In this document: positions 55,430-64,000 of the stretch, piece by piece
How the letters are laid out: every line of letters begins with the position of its first letter
How positions within the stretch are numbered: position 1 is the stretch's first letter
Assembly (NCBI GenBank): GCA_010093685.1
Contig: MU006218.1
Coordinates: 531,766-595,765, forward strand
Origin: Ophiobolus disseminans
Lineage: Eukaryota; Ascomycota; Dothideomycetes; Pleosporales; Phaeosphaeriaceae
DNA: 64,000 bases
Reading direction: 5' to 3'
Position numbers and translations under genes: made by a program
The notes under the pieces: generated by a model
Seen by the model: the letters and a program-made list of their open reading frames with translations, nothing else
What the model was told of the DNA's origin: nothing
Database searches by the model: none

Positions 55430-55867
55430 TATTGGGTAGACTATAGATTGTACTTCTTTCCTGCATTGACTGTTTATACCCGAATCAAAATTAATTTTGC
55501 TGCATGGCTCATCATTTCAAGATGTGATTTTCACGCTTTCCTGGCTTTGAAATTTTGTCATGAGCTGTACAGGCCCTTCCTGGCCGAGGTGGCACACTTC
55601 ACGGCATGCGGCGCATCAAGTTCTGAAGAAGTCTTCTGTTAAAGAGTCCAGAATTCTTCATAGATGTCACAGACTGAGGTGTCATGTGTGGAGGTATCTT
55701 CGATGTGATAGATGATGCTATCTACACCCTATCGTCATGCCCGCTGTGTTCGCTTTTGTACGTCACAGCCATCGAGAGTAAATGCACCTAACACCTGTAT
55801 TCATGATAGGTCGTCAAGTACATTGTCCACCCCACGAAAGAACCCATGCAACCGAGACCCACACCAT
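55430..55867. other. Convergent intergenic region, Nus1 and uS19
   Basis: 438 bases between convergent stops. Only 3' UTR-like sequence is present. Confidence 0.45.
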
Positions 55868-56681
55868 TTACTTGAGAGGAATGAAACGGGACGAGTGAGT
55901 GGCACCAATACCGGGCCTTCCGTGCTTGACGGGCTTGCTGTATAGTTGTTAGCTTCTGAGCTCTTCACTGGGTGTATTGGTGGCTACGCACTATGAGATG
56001 GAGAACTCTCCGAGGTAGTGGCCGACCATCTCGGGCTTGACCTCGACCTGGTTGAAGTCCTTGCCAGAGTAGACACCGATGACGCTGCCAATCATCTCGG
56101 GGACGACGATCATGTCACGGAGATGGGTCTTGACGAGGTCGGGCTTCTCGTTGGGCTTGGCCTCCTGCTTAGACTTGCGGAGCTTCTTGATGAGGCCCAT
56201 GGGCTTGCGCTTGAGACCGCGGTTGAACCTTCTGCGGGCACGAGCATGGACGAGGTCACGGAGCTCCTCAGAGCCAAGGTCGAGGAGCCTGTTGTCGGGT
56301 CGTCAGCATGCCGCCAGCCATTACAGCACTTCCAGCACCGTGGAGTATCGCTGAGTCCGGAGAACGTACTGGTCAAGGTCGACACCACGGTAGGAAAACT
56401 TGCGGAACGCTCTCTTCCTCTTAAGCTCTGCATTGGTCCGTCAGCCCATGTTTATCCCACTGATTTCTTCTCTCTCTCTCTCTCTCTCTGCGGCAACGGC
56501 GTAATTCCCTCAAGTGATTCACGAAGATTGGTACCAAGATCGTTTGCAGCATGCGCGGAGAGGGATGTGTTTCGGGGGGTGGGTGAGCGTACCGGCAGCC
56601 TCCTCGGCGTTCTGTGTTTCTATTAGCGGATAGCGCTTCAACATTAGAGCAAGAGAGACGCACGTATTCGGAATCAGCCAT
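55868..56681 (-). CDS. rps15: 40S ribosomal protein S15 (uS19)
   Basis: Five exons (minus) 56681..56664, 56611..56593, 56427..56370, 56288..55992 and 55937..55868 give 153 aa. The protein starts MADSEYNAEEAAELKRKRAF and continues RKFSYRGVDLDQLLDLGSEEL, ARARRRFNRGLKRKPMGLIKKL and HLRDMIVVPEMIGSVIGVYSG. It ends HGRPGIGATHSSRFIPLK, the conserved uS19 tail near the decoding site. All junctions keep frame; the second exon is a 19-nt microexon. Many introns in a small ribosomal protein gene are usual in fungi. Intron 3 contains a TC microsatellite. Confidence 0.96.
56469..56489. repeat. (TC)10 microsatellite in uS19 intron
   Basis: Ten perfect TC units plus a T, in the intron 56428..56592. On the coding (minus) strand this is a GA run, not the polypyrimidine tract of the acceptor. 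Confidence 0.9.
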
Positions 56682-57417
56682 GATTGCGATTTGTCGAAGT
56701 GAGACGGTGAACTTCGATGGGGTCGCTGGTGGTTGTCGGTCGTCGAAGTTGGAGACGAATTGTCGTGGGCTGGCAGGTGCGCGCCTCCTCGCTTAGCCCG
56801 CGCCAAGTGTGGTCCGTGCACACTCGCAGCATCACTTGATGGACCAAAAAGGAAAACCACGAATGCTAAACATTATTGAATTGTGTTGCAGGAACTAACC
56901 ACTGTGGATGCAAAAACTTTCACTGTACATTTTTTCGTAGTTTATAGAGCTGCAAAAATTCGCTCTCGCCCTGCCGACAGGAGACCTGAACCATTTGCAC
57001 GATTAGAGAACCAACGTCAATTTGATTTGAGAGCAAGGAAGATATCTAGAACGATGCGATGCAAGACACCTCGCGAACATCACTCGAATTAGTGACTGTT
57101 TTGTGCACACTCGAAAGACACCGCCGTCTCGTTGAATGTCAGGCGTCGGAACTCTTAATGCAAGACCAAATATAGTACATCACTCCGTGCACTGATCACG
57201 GCATTACGATTTCTTTTAGTCAAGATGAGGGTGCATGGCTTCATTTCGGGTATCTCAGCAGGCATATGGGAAAACATTGCCGCAACATCTTTTCCATCGC
57301 CCGTTTCTCGCTCGCTCGACACCTCCAAAAAGCTCCTGTTCATGGCGCATGATTCTCGTGATGGTGGAGAGATTGACCGGATCATACTTCGTAGACGCGA
57401 GGTGAGTGACGATGCAC
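56682..57417. other. Intergenic region, uS19 upstream and P2 downstream
   Basis: 736 bases with the uS19 promoter (minus strand) and the P2 3' UTR. Plus-strand ORFs entering the P2 gene are shadows. Confidence 0.5.
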
Positions 57418-57868
57418 TTAGTCGAAGAGACCGAAACCCATGTCCTCGTCGGACTCCTCCTTCTCCTCTTCCTTCTCCTCCTCGGCGGGGGCAGCGTCGG
57501 CAGCGCCGCCAGCAGCAGCACCACCGGAAGCGGCGGCACCACCACCGGAGCCACCAGATGGGACGGAGGCAAGCTTGGCGGATCCCTCAGAGATGAGCTG
57601 GGGCGTGTTAGTGGCGTCCTGACATGTTGGAAAGCGCATGCGTGCGCGATGATTCGTACCTCGTTGATGTCCTTGCCCTTGAGCTCGGAGATCAGCTTGT
57701 CCAGGCGGTCGCTGTCAGCCTCAATGCCAACGGACTCAAGAACCTCCTGAGATTTGTGTTAGCAATGCGCAATCGCAGGTATAATTAGTGACTCACCTTG
57801 ACGTCGGAAGCAGAGGGCGAGGTGTTTCCACCGAGGCCGAGGAGAAGATAGGCAGCGAGGTGCTTCAT
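57418..57868 (-). CDS. rpp2: 60S acidic ribosomal protein P2
   Basis: Exons (minus) 57868..57797, 57746..57660 and 57597..57418, all phase 0, give 112 aa. MKHLAAYLLLGLGGNTSPSA is the typical P2 start. The helical dimerisation domain (VLESVGIEADSDRLDKLISEL) leads to an Ala/Gly hinge and the acidic tail ending SDEDMGFGLFD, the universal P-stalk tail that recruits elongation factors. It diverges from Spt2. Confidence 0.96.
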
Positions 57869-58337
57869 TTTGACGTGTGGTTGACGGTGTCGTTGGTAGG
57901 AACTTGAGTTCAATCGATTTAACCTGCTACTATCAGTACGTGCGCAACAGTAAATATCCTGGAGAGGTGGGCGCACCGGTATGACGGAGACTGAAGCTAC
58001 AATGTTCGTCGTGGTTGGCGATCGAGAGAAACAAAAGTTCGAAGCAATATTGGCGATGGTGGTGGGCGGCGCTAGAGCTGGAAGAGGGAAGACGCGGACC
58101 TGGGCTTGGCATCTGGACTATAAGTCGAGCAGTCTGCGCGCGCCACCTGTCAAGCTATTCTTCTGCGGTCGCCCTCGCTCTCAGCAAATTCACGCCCGCC
58201 TGACCCGCCTCTGCCCGCGCTTGCGACCGCCTCCTCCCGATTCCTATAAGGCTGCTTTCCTCGCCCGGAAAGCATGGTCAACTTCTGCAATCGACACGAC
58301 CGGTAACACTGAGTCAACGGCTTGTCAGCTGCCCACC
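57869..58337. promoter_or_regulatory. Divergent promoter region, P2 and Spt2
   Basis: 469 bases between the P2 and Spt2 start codons. A plus-strand ORF (57981-58403) crosses it without recognisable features and overlaps the Spt2 start in another frame. Confidence 0.5.
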
Positions 58338-59487
58338 ATGAGCGTGAGTGCCGCGCCGCAGAGCGACCCTCTTTGCGTACTAACCGGACCCGCAGACCTT
58401 TAGAGATTTAATGTCCATAGTCGACCCGACAGCGCCAAAGACAGCCGCGGCTCCCAGACAAGGCGCTCCCGCACCTCCCAGGCCTGTTTCGCGGCCTCCT
58501 GGAGGTGCAAACGGCACCGCCTCGGCTCCACAGCTGAAGCGAAAGGCGTCCGGACCCGTAGAGAGCAACCAGGTCAAGCTTCCGAGGAGGGACGGTCTCA
58601 GCCAACCAGCGCAAGCAAACGGTGCAGCCCGTCCGACGGCGACGCCCGGCGCTGCGAGGCCGAACCCCCCCGCGAACATCTCAACCGTCCCATACCGCGG
58701 AACCGCAGCACCAGCAGGAGCGAAAGGCGCGAGCCCGGTCACCAGGAAACCAAACACTCAAGCAAACACATCTTCCGCGGCCCCCAAGGCAGCAGCCCCC
58801 GCTTCAAAACCCACCCCGCCAGCTGCCACGTCATCATCAGCCAGCTCCGCCGCGCCGAAGAAAGGATACCTGGCGCTGCTCCAGAAGGCGAAAGAGAAGG
58901 ATGCAACGAAGCCTGCTGCTCCCCCAGTTCAGAACGGTCCCACCAAGATCCTGACAAAGAAAGAACGCTTGGCGCTTAAGGCCGAGGCCAGCGCGGGTGC
59001 GAAGGGCAAGAAGCCGATTACAGGACAGTCCACAAGGCCTGCAGATGCCAAAGCCGCTGCCACGCAAGAGAAGAAGAAGCCCCTCGACGTGGGCTATCAA
59101 GGCACCGCCCGCCCCATCAAGCAGCCAGTCCAGGCCGGTTACAAGGGAACTGCACGGCCTTCAAGCGCGCCCGCATCGACCAGTAGAAATGGCACACCGG
59201 CTGCTAAGGCGAAGCCAAAGCCCAACAAAGGACGGTATGACGGCTATGCAGAGTGGTCAGACCTTGACGACATGGAGGATGAGGAGGACTATGCATCCGA
59301 TGGTTCCTCCGATATGGAGGGCGGTCTGTGGGACGTCGAGAAGGAGGAGCAGTTGGCTCTAAAGGCGGCAAGGCAAGAAGACGCTGCGGCTCTGGCAGAA
59401 GAGACCAGGCTGAAGAAGGAGAAGGAGGAACGCAAGAAGAAGCTTGCTGGCATGGCGAAAGCCGCTGCCTCCAAGAGGAAGTACTAA
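58338..59487 (+). CDS. spt2: Spt2-like chromatin protein (histone H3-H4 chaperone)
   Basis: Exon 1 is only ATGAGC (58338..58343). The intron 58344..58395 has GTGAGT, an ACTAAC branch site and acceptor CGCAG. Exon 2 runs 58396..59487. The product of 365 aa begins MSTFRDLMSIV, a typical start for these proteins; an unspliced start at 58411 would remove TFRDL. The middle is Ala/Pro/Lys-rich and disordered, with GYQGTARP repeats. The C-terminal Spt2 domain has YDGYAEWSDLDDMEDEEDYAS followed by a Lys/Glu helix. Spt2 binds H3-H4 and DNA during transcription. Confidence 0.85.
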
Positions 59488-60099
59488 TATGGTCTCATAG
59501 TGTTCATGAACCGGCGTTCGGGGACGACTACACGGCATACCAGGTTGGGGCGTTACTTCGAATTTCGGAACTGCATAGCCCGGAGCCCGGATGCATTTAT
59601 TGGAGGCTTCTTTTTCGGCAAGGCGCATTCAACGATTGTGTCATTTCTAGACGACGATACTTCACAGTCGGCTTTCTACACGAGCATTTGGATGGTACAA
59701 GTGAAGAGGGAGGTGACAGGAAGTAATCATACTTTTCACAGTGGTACGTTGTACACACAACGCACTAGTCGCGCCCAACACCTCCACCAGCTTCATGTCT
59801 CTTTTCGGTGATCTTTATTTGGCCCACTCGTCATGTCCATGTTATACCTTCTTTCGGTGAAAGTATTGACGAGTTCCTGGCCATGCCACGCCTCGTCTAA
59901 CAGCTATCTGTGACGTGAATACAGACAGCTCACCACAAACGCATTGGTCACGCTTGATACAGGGACATGCGACATAGCTCGGTGAGTATGGCCTGCCCTT
60001 CCACGATGGCATCTCTATCAAAAGCGCTTCGTCTCTGTCCTTCAGTCCGCCACCCACCTACAACCCTCGCATCGGCGCATACCCCTTAATACTAAAAGC
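59488..60099. other. Intergenic region between Spt2 and the coiled-coil hypothetical
   Basis: About 610 bases. Overlapping ORFs near 59500-59810 have no domain support. Confidence 0.45.
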
Positions 60100-62016
60100 A
60101 TGCTAGGGTTCCTACAGCTCCTTCGACATCCGCTCCAGTATCGCCGCACTAGGTCGCAATCCACGAAGAGCACTCTTTCGAAGGTTGACAGCAGTACATC
60201 TAACGAGAACCGCGGCAGGAGAAGTCCTTTGCCTCCACTCCCTAACATCAAGGATCGTGGGCCATATCAATCTAATCGATATGCGAACGAACACATATAC
60301 TGGAACAGTGTCATGGTGGAGGCAGAGGAAGGAGAGAAGACATGGCTTCTGCCAACTGTACGCCAAACTCAAGGAGCTGCCAAACGACCCGCTGTCCCGA
60401 ACATAACAGAGACTGGGCTTAGTAAACCCATAAACGGACAACATGCGACAACCTCTACCAGCGGGATCGTCAAGAATGGAGACGCTCAAGTCACTTCTAT
60501 CCGACAGAAGGAACATGATGATCCTACCCGGTCGCGTGCCGACAATGACCTGATTGTGATGTCCTACCATGGCCCAAGCTACTCAAATCTGCCGAAAGTG
60601 CCAGTGGCGCGATGGACGCGATCACCAGGACCGCTGTCACCCGGTACGAGGGAATGGGATGATTTCATGGATTATCCATATGGCGAGTCGACCCACACCA
60701 ACGGCATCGAACATGAGGAGCCGCACATCAGCCCCAATCGTTACCCTCCCGTGTCAGGACCACTCTTTGCTGTAGAGGAAGAGAAGCAATTGCCAGCTCT
60801 TCCTTCCAAGCAAAACCCTTATGCGCAACGACAAACAGCTCTGACATGGGACCCGAAACTTCACCAAGTTCTAGACCAGAGCAATATCCACCCTGCGTTG
60901 AGAATGCCTGTCTCAGAGCGAGCAATGGATTGTAATATTTCGAACAGTAATGAACAAAAAGAGCAACCTGTCGTATCTACGGCTGCGGCAGACCTCGTAT
61001 CAAGCATCGATCGTCCTGTTACGAGAGGTGGCTCCTCCGATCCCCTCCCTACTCTGATCAACGATGTAGACTATGACGCGAGCGAGAATGAACGAGACGA
61101 CCATGCCTCTCTCATCGTCAACTGCTCGCCTTCCTCGCACGATCAGTATTTCACTTCGCCCCCCACTAGCAGCGATCCATCAAGCCAACCAAATGGCATT
61201 CCCAGCTCCCGCCTAAGCAGCGACTCCACCTCCTCAACATCAATCGACTCATTATACCGCAACCCCTCTCCAAGGGGCTCAAAACCCCTCTACAGCCGTC
61301 CAACACCAGAATCCTTCGCCCCTCCATCACGCATCCAATCCCTCCTGCGCACCGTCCTCACCCCCTCCGAAATCTCCCTCTTCAACACCACCAGAGTCCA
61401 CACCCCACCAGCCCTCGGCTACCACCCACCCCTCTCCCCCTCCGACTCAAACTTCCACTTCGCCTTCCCGCGCCCCCTACAAGCTCGCCTCACATCGAAA
61501 TGCCACACGCTCATCCACCACCTGCAGGACCGCGTCTCCTACCTCGAAGACAAACTCATACCTACCATGGGCGAACGCCTAGAAAACAAGTCCTTCACCA
61601 TCGACGTCCTGGGCCTCGAAGTCCAGCGCCTAGACGACCAAATCGCCGAAATGCGCACCACAGTCGACTACGCAACGCGCATCCTCGCCGGCTGCTGGCT
61701 GCGCGACTACGAAATGTGGCGCACGCTCGCAGGCATTCGCGAGGAGCGACGGACGCGCGGTCCTGGCGGGTTGCTGCGCCGCTTGACGGGGCGGAAGAGT
61801 AAGATTGCAGACGGCGTGTTGTCGCCGGTGCAGCGTGGGCAGCAGCAGCAGCTGAGTAAGCGGGAGCTGGATGCTGTGATGGTGATGGCGGAGCAGAATG
61901 TTAGGATTTTGCACGAGGATGTGGATGAGATGGATGAGAGGGTGGGGGGGATGAAAAGTGCTTTGGGGGGATTTCCGGTTGTGGAGGTTGAGGAGGGGAG
62001 TTGGAGGGATATTTGA
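60100..62016 (+). CDS. Hypothetical protein with C-terminal coiled coil
   Basis: An intronless ORF of 638 aa. The first ~440 residues are Ser/Pro/Thr/Asn-rich and probably disordered (SPLPPLPNI, PLFAVEEEKQLPALP, SSRLSSDSTSSTSIDSLY). After about residue 440 the protein becomes structured: TPSEISLFNTTRVHTP, LQARLTSKCHTLIHHLQDRV, SYLEDKLIPTMGERL, VLGLEVQRLDDQIAEMRTTV. A last coiled coil covers about residues 585-625 (KRELDAVMVMAEQNVRILHED). It looks like a fungal-specific scaffold or regulatory protein. No catalytic motif is seen and no function can be given. Confidence 0.75.
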   Translation: MLGFLQLLRHPLQYRRTRSQSTKSTLSKVDSSTSNENRGRRSPLPPLPNIKDRGPYQSNRYANEHIYWNSVMVEAEEGEKTWLLPTVRQTQGAAKRPAVPNITETGLSKPINGQHATTSTSGIVKNGDAQVTSIRQKEHDDPTRSRADNDLIVMSYHGPSYSNLPKVPVARWTRSPGPLSPGTREWDDFMDYPYGESTHTNGIEHEEPHISPNRYPPVSGPLFAVEEEKQLPALPSKQNPYAQRQTALTWDPKLHQVLDQSNIHPALRMPVSERAMDCNISNSNEQKEQPVVSTAAADLVSSIDRPVTRGGSSDPLPTLINDVDYDASENERDDHASLIVNCSPSSHDQYFTSPPTSSDPSSQPNGIPSSRLSSDSTSSTSIDSLYRNPSPRGSKPLYSRPTPESFAPPSRIQSLLRTVLTPSEISLFNTTRVHTPPALGYHPPLSPSDSNFHFAFPRPLQARLTSKCHTLIHHLQDRVSYLEDKLIPTMGERLENKSFTIDVLGLEVQRLDDQIAEMRTTVDYATRILAGCWLRDYEMWRTLAGIREERRTRGPGGLLRRLTGRKSKIADGVLSPVQRGQQQQLSKRELDAVMVMAEQNVRILHEDVDEMDERVGGMKSALGGFPVVEVEEGSWRDI

Positions 62017-63223
62017 GGGAAGGAAGGAGGAGGTTGACGATGAATGTCTTCGCTTTGATGGTTTAGGGGTTTGGTTGGGCTGTATGAATTTAATGTAGTT
62101 AGGAGTACGCAGATATGTTTCATCACTTGATGAATTGACCAGTATGTTTTCCAGTCTACAGCATTTTGCTACTGCACGGAGTTTGCAAAGAGCGAAGGTG
62201 GTCTGCATCATAAACCATGAAGGTGAGGATATTTGGAAGTCATGCTCGCTTACTACTCACCGGTCGCAGCCTACCTTCTTCGAGCCTGCCCACTATCCCA
62301 ATCCGAACATTCTACATATTTCGTCCGTTATACCTTCACACATTGACAAGATCCCATCCGATAGTACGCGTCCATTGTACTCAGCCTCGGCTCTGCAATG
62401 AACCCATCTCAGCGGCGTCGATGACTAACGGGAGGCGGCATGTCAGCCGTGGTCACTCAGCCTCCAGGGCTGTCAGCACTGTACCCCTTGCAGCGTAGAC
62501 CGATGTAGAAAACTTCCGATCGTAGGTACATCCAGTATTTGTGAATTTGGAATTCAGATACACAAATCTTTCGACCAGTGTGTTGTGCGCATCCATGCGC
62601 GGGAATTCGGACGAGAGTTCCGTAGACGCAGTGGCTTGCGATATCGCCACGTCCTGCTGCTTTGTCCGCCCATGGGATGCTGACGAAGCTTTGACTCGAT
62701 ACCTCAGCTACGATTTTGGGGGTCAGGTGCACTTACTGCTGCGAAAGTTTGGAATGTTACTACCGATGTCAAATAGATTTGTGGGTCTTCAATACCTTAG
62801 CCCTACCTACAGCATGTTGCAATACTTACCGAGGTCTTCGAGACGGGGTGAGATACGCAATGACGAATTGTATGGACACTGTAAAGGTCGTGCACACATG
62901 CCGTATTCGGCTTGCAGACGTCGGGAGGTGCGAATAGGCGACATGGTGCTGTGCATGCAAATCAGCCCTCCGATTGACCGGTCGTATCTCACCTACTTTG
63001 GATGACTTGCGAGGATTGAAGACCATTTGGGGCATGACCTGCGAGAATCGAAAGCCACTTGAACCGGCTGTGACAAAACCTAGAAAAATACAAGCATTCA
63101 TGCAAGTTGGTCAGAGTCTTGGAACGTATAAGTAGCAAGGAGTGGCCTACCTCAACGCCGAAACTCTACAGTCCCAGCCATACAGCTTTAATCGACTTCC
63201 CTGGAAATTTCGTCTTATTCATC
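62017..63223. other. Intergenic region; no gene seen
   Basis: About 1.2 kb. A 154-codon ORF (62541-63005) has no recognisable domain. A 29-bp direct repeat lies at its end. Confidence 0.5.
63002..63062 (+). repeat. Tandem 29-bp duplication with only transitions
   Basis: Positions 63002-63030 and 63034-63062 align over 29 bases with seven differences, all transitions (T/C or G/A). Confidence 0.7.
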
Positions 63224-64000
63224 ATGGCTTCTACTCTTGTAGCTTTTCTACTTGCTGCGAGCTCAATCATTCCAGCAGCTCAAGCAAACCCGGTGTCCTC
63301 CACAAATGGCTCCCTCGAACGACCCAGTAGTTCAGTGGCTCAGTGTGTTCCCTACACAATCCCAATCAGCATAACTTCTCAGAATCTTGTCTTCAACTTT
63401 ACACAATTCAAGAACGACCTCGACGTCGCCTACATTATCACCGAGATAACGCGCAAGGACAGCAACGTCACTTTCCACCCAGTCAGTGGCATAAAGAACG
63501 TCACTACCACCTATAGCATCAGCGGAACATTCTGCTCCCCGAAGAAGCCATCCGGTAATGGTCGTGAGAAGACGGTCCTACTAGCTACTCACGGCATCGG
63601 GTACGATGGAAGATACTGGGACTCCGCCTACAAGCCACAGGAGTACAGTTTTGTCGAAGCCGTAGTGAAAGAAGGATACTCAGTCTTCTACTACGACCGT
63701 CTCGGCACCGGAAAATCGCAAGTGTAAGTACCACCAACCCATTCTCTTCTCCGTACAAAGCACATCACTTACCCCAACCACAGTGTATCCGGCTACACTA
63801 ACCAAGCCTCCATCCAAATCGAAATTCTCGCCAGCCTCGCCACACTTATCCGCTCCGGAAAATACACCGGCCCAATCGGCACCCCAAAATCCCTCGTCCT
63901 CGTCGGCCACTCATTCGGCACGTACACGTCCAACGCCGTGCTCATCAAATACCCCAAACTCGCCGACGCAGCTGTCCTGACTGGCATCGCATACGCACCT
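63224..64000 (+). CDS. Secreted alpha/beta hydrolase (3' end beyond window)
   Basis: Exon 1 is 63224..63723 and exon 2 is from 63784 to the window end (GTAAGT..CACAG, phase 2). The start was set at MASTLVAFLLAASSIIPAAQA, a good signal peptide; the frame is open further upstream to 63107 without signal features. The visible 239 residues include many N-glycosylation sites, THGIGYDGRYWD (oxyanion region), YYDRLGTGKS, and the nucleophile elbow VGHSFGTYTS. It resembles secreted AB_hydrolase-type esterases of ascomycetes. The acid and His of the triad lie beyond the window, so completeness cannot be judged. Confidence 0.85.

Noticed and set aside
62541..63005. 154-codon ORF before the secreted hydrolase
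   Set aside because: No recognisable features and irregular composition.
1..64000. Secondary-metabolite cluster around the P450, or a CRISPR/phage-like system
   Set aside because: No PKS, NRPS or terpene synthase is near the P450, and the window is eukaryotic with no spacer-repeat arrays.

Overview
The window is nuclear DNA of a filamentous ascomycete. Coding capacity is high, introns are short (about 45-90 nt, GT..AG, with CTAAC-like branch sites), and the gene set is typical of fungi: Rax2, NOP14, LETM1/Mdm38, Adk2, Snx4, eIF4A, Bub2, Zrc1-like CDF, PTR2, P450, Sec10, Nus1, uS19, P2, Spt2. The style of the genes and the expansion of LPxELRN (2EXR/F-box-like) proteins suggest a dothideomycete, probably Pleosporales. 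That placement is inference; no rRNA or species marker is present. All gene models below were spliced by eye, and exon coordinates are given in each entry.

Layout. 1-8.3 kb: the tail of an MFS drug transporter, the polarity protein Rax2 and a small alpha/beta hydrolase. 8.6-12.6 kb: a graveyard of four LPxELRN-family loci, three broken and one very short. 12.8-32 kb: a dense housekeeping block with NOP14, a membrane-anchored hypothetical, LETM1, Adk2, Snx4, an F-box/JmjC protein, eIF4A, a Nudix CoA diphosphatase, Bub2 and a sugar-transporter-like MFS protein. 32-38.8 kb: a zinc transporter, an oligopeptide transporter and a small cysteine-containing surface-like protein. 39-50.2 kb: an accessory region with four more LPxELRN loci (one clearly intact), a P450 and a secreted protein with a long Ala/Glu/Gln/Lys repeat tail. 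51-64 kb: a second housekeeping block with Sec10, Nus1, uS19, P2 and Spt2, a coiled-coil hypothetical, and the start of a secreted alpha/beta hydrolase cut by the window edge.

Many housekeeping genes are divergent pairs sharing 0.2-0.9 kb upstream regions: NOP14/15559, LETM1/Adk2, F-box-JmjC/eIF4A, Bub2/MFS, Sec10/Nus1, P2/Spt2. There is no operon logic. Functional links are only thematic: ribosome and translation (NOP14, eIF4A, uS19, P2), membrane traffic and polarity (Rax2, Snx4, Sec10, Bub2), and mitochondria (LETM1, Adk2).

The most unusual content is the LPxELRN family. There are eight loci in 64 kb at visibly different stages of decay, several sharing a phase-2 intron directly before the motif. 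One has an 11-bp triplicated repeat at a splice acceptor, one has a single nonsense change in its CRQIY motif, and one appears to carry two compensating frameshifts inside an uninterrupted ORF. The secreted repeat protein at 46.2-47.9 kb is the other standout. No CRISPR, intact transposon, rRNA or convincing tRNA was seen.
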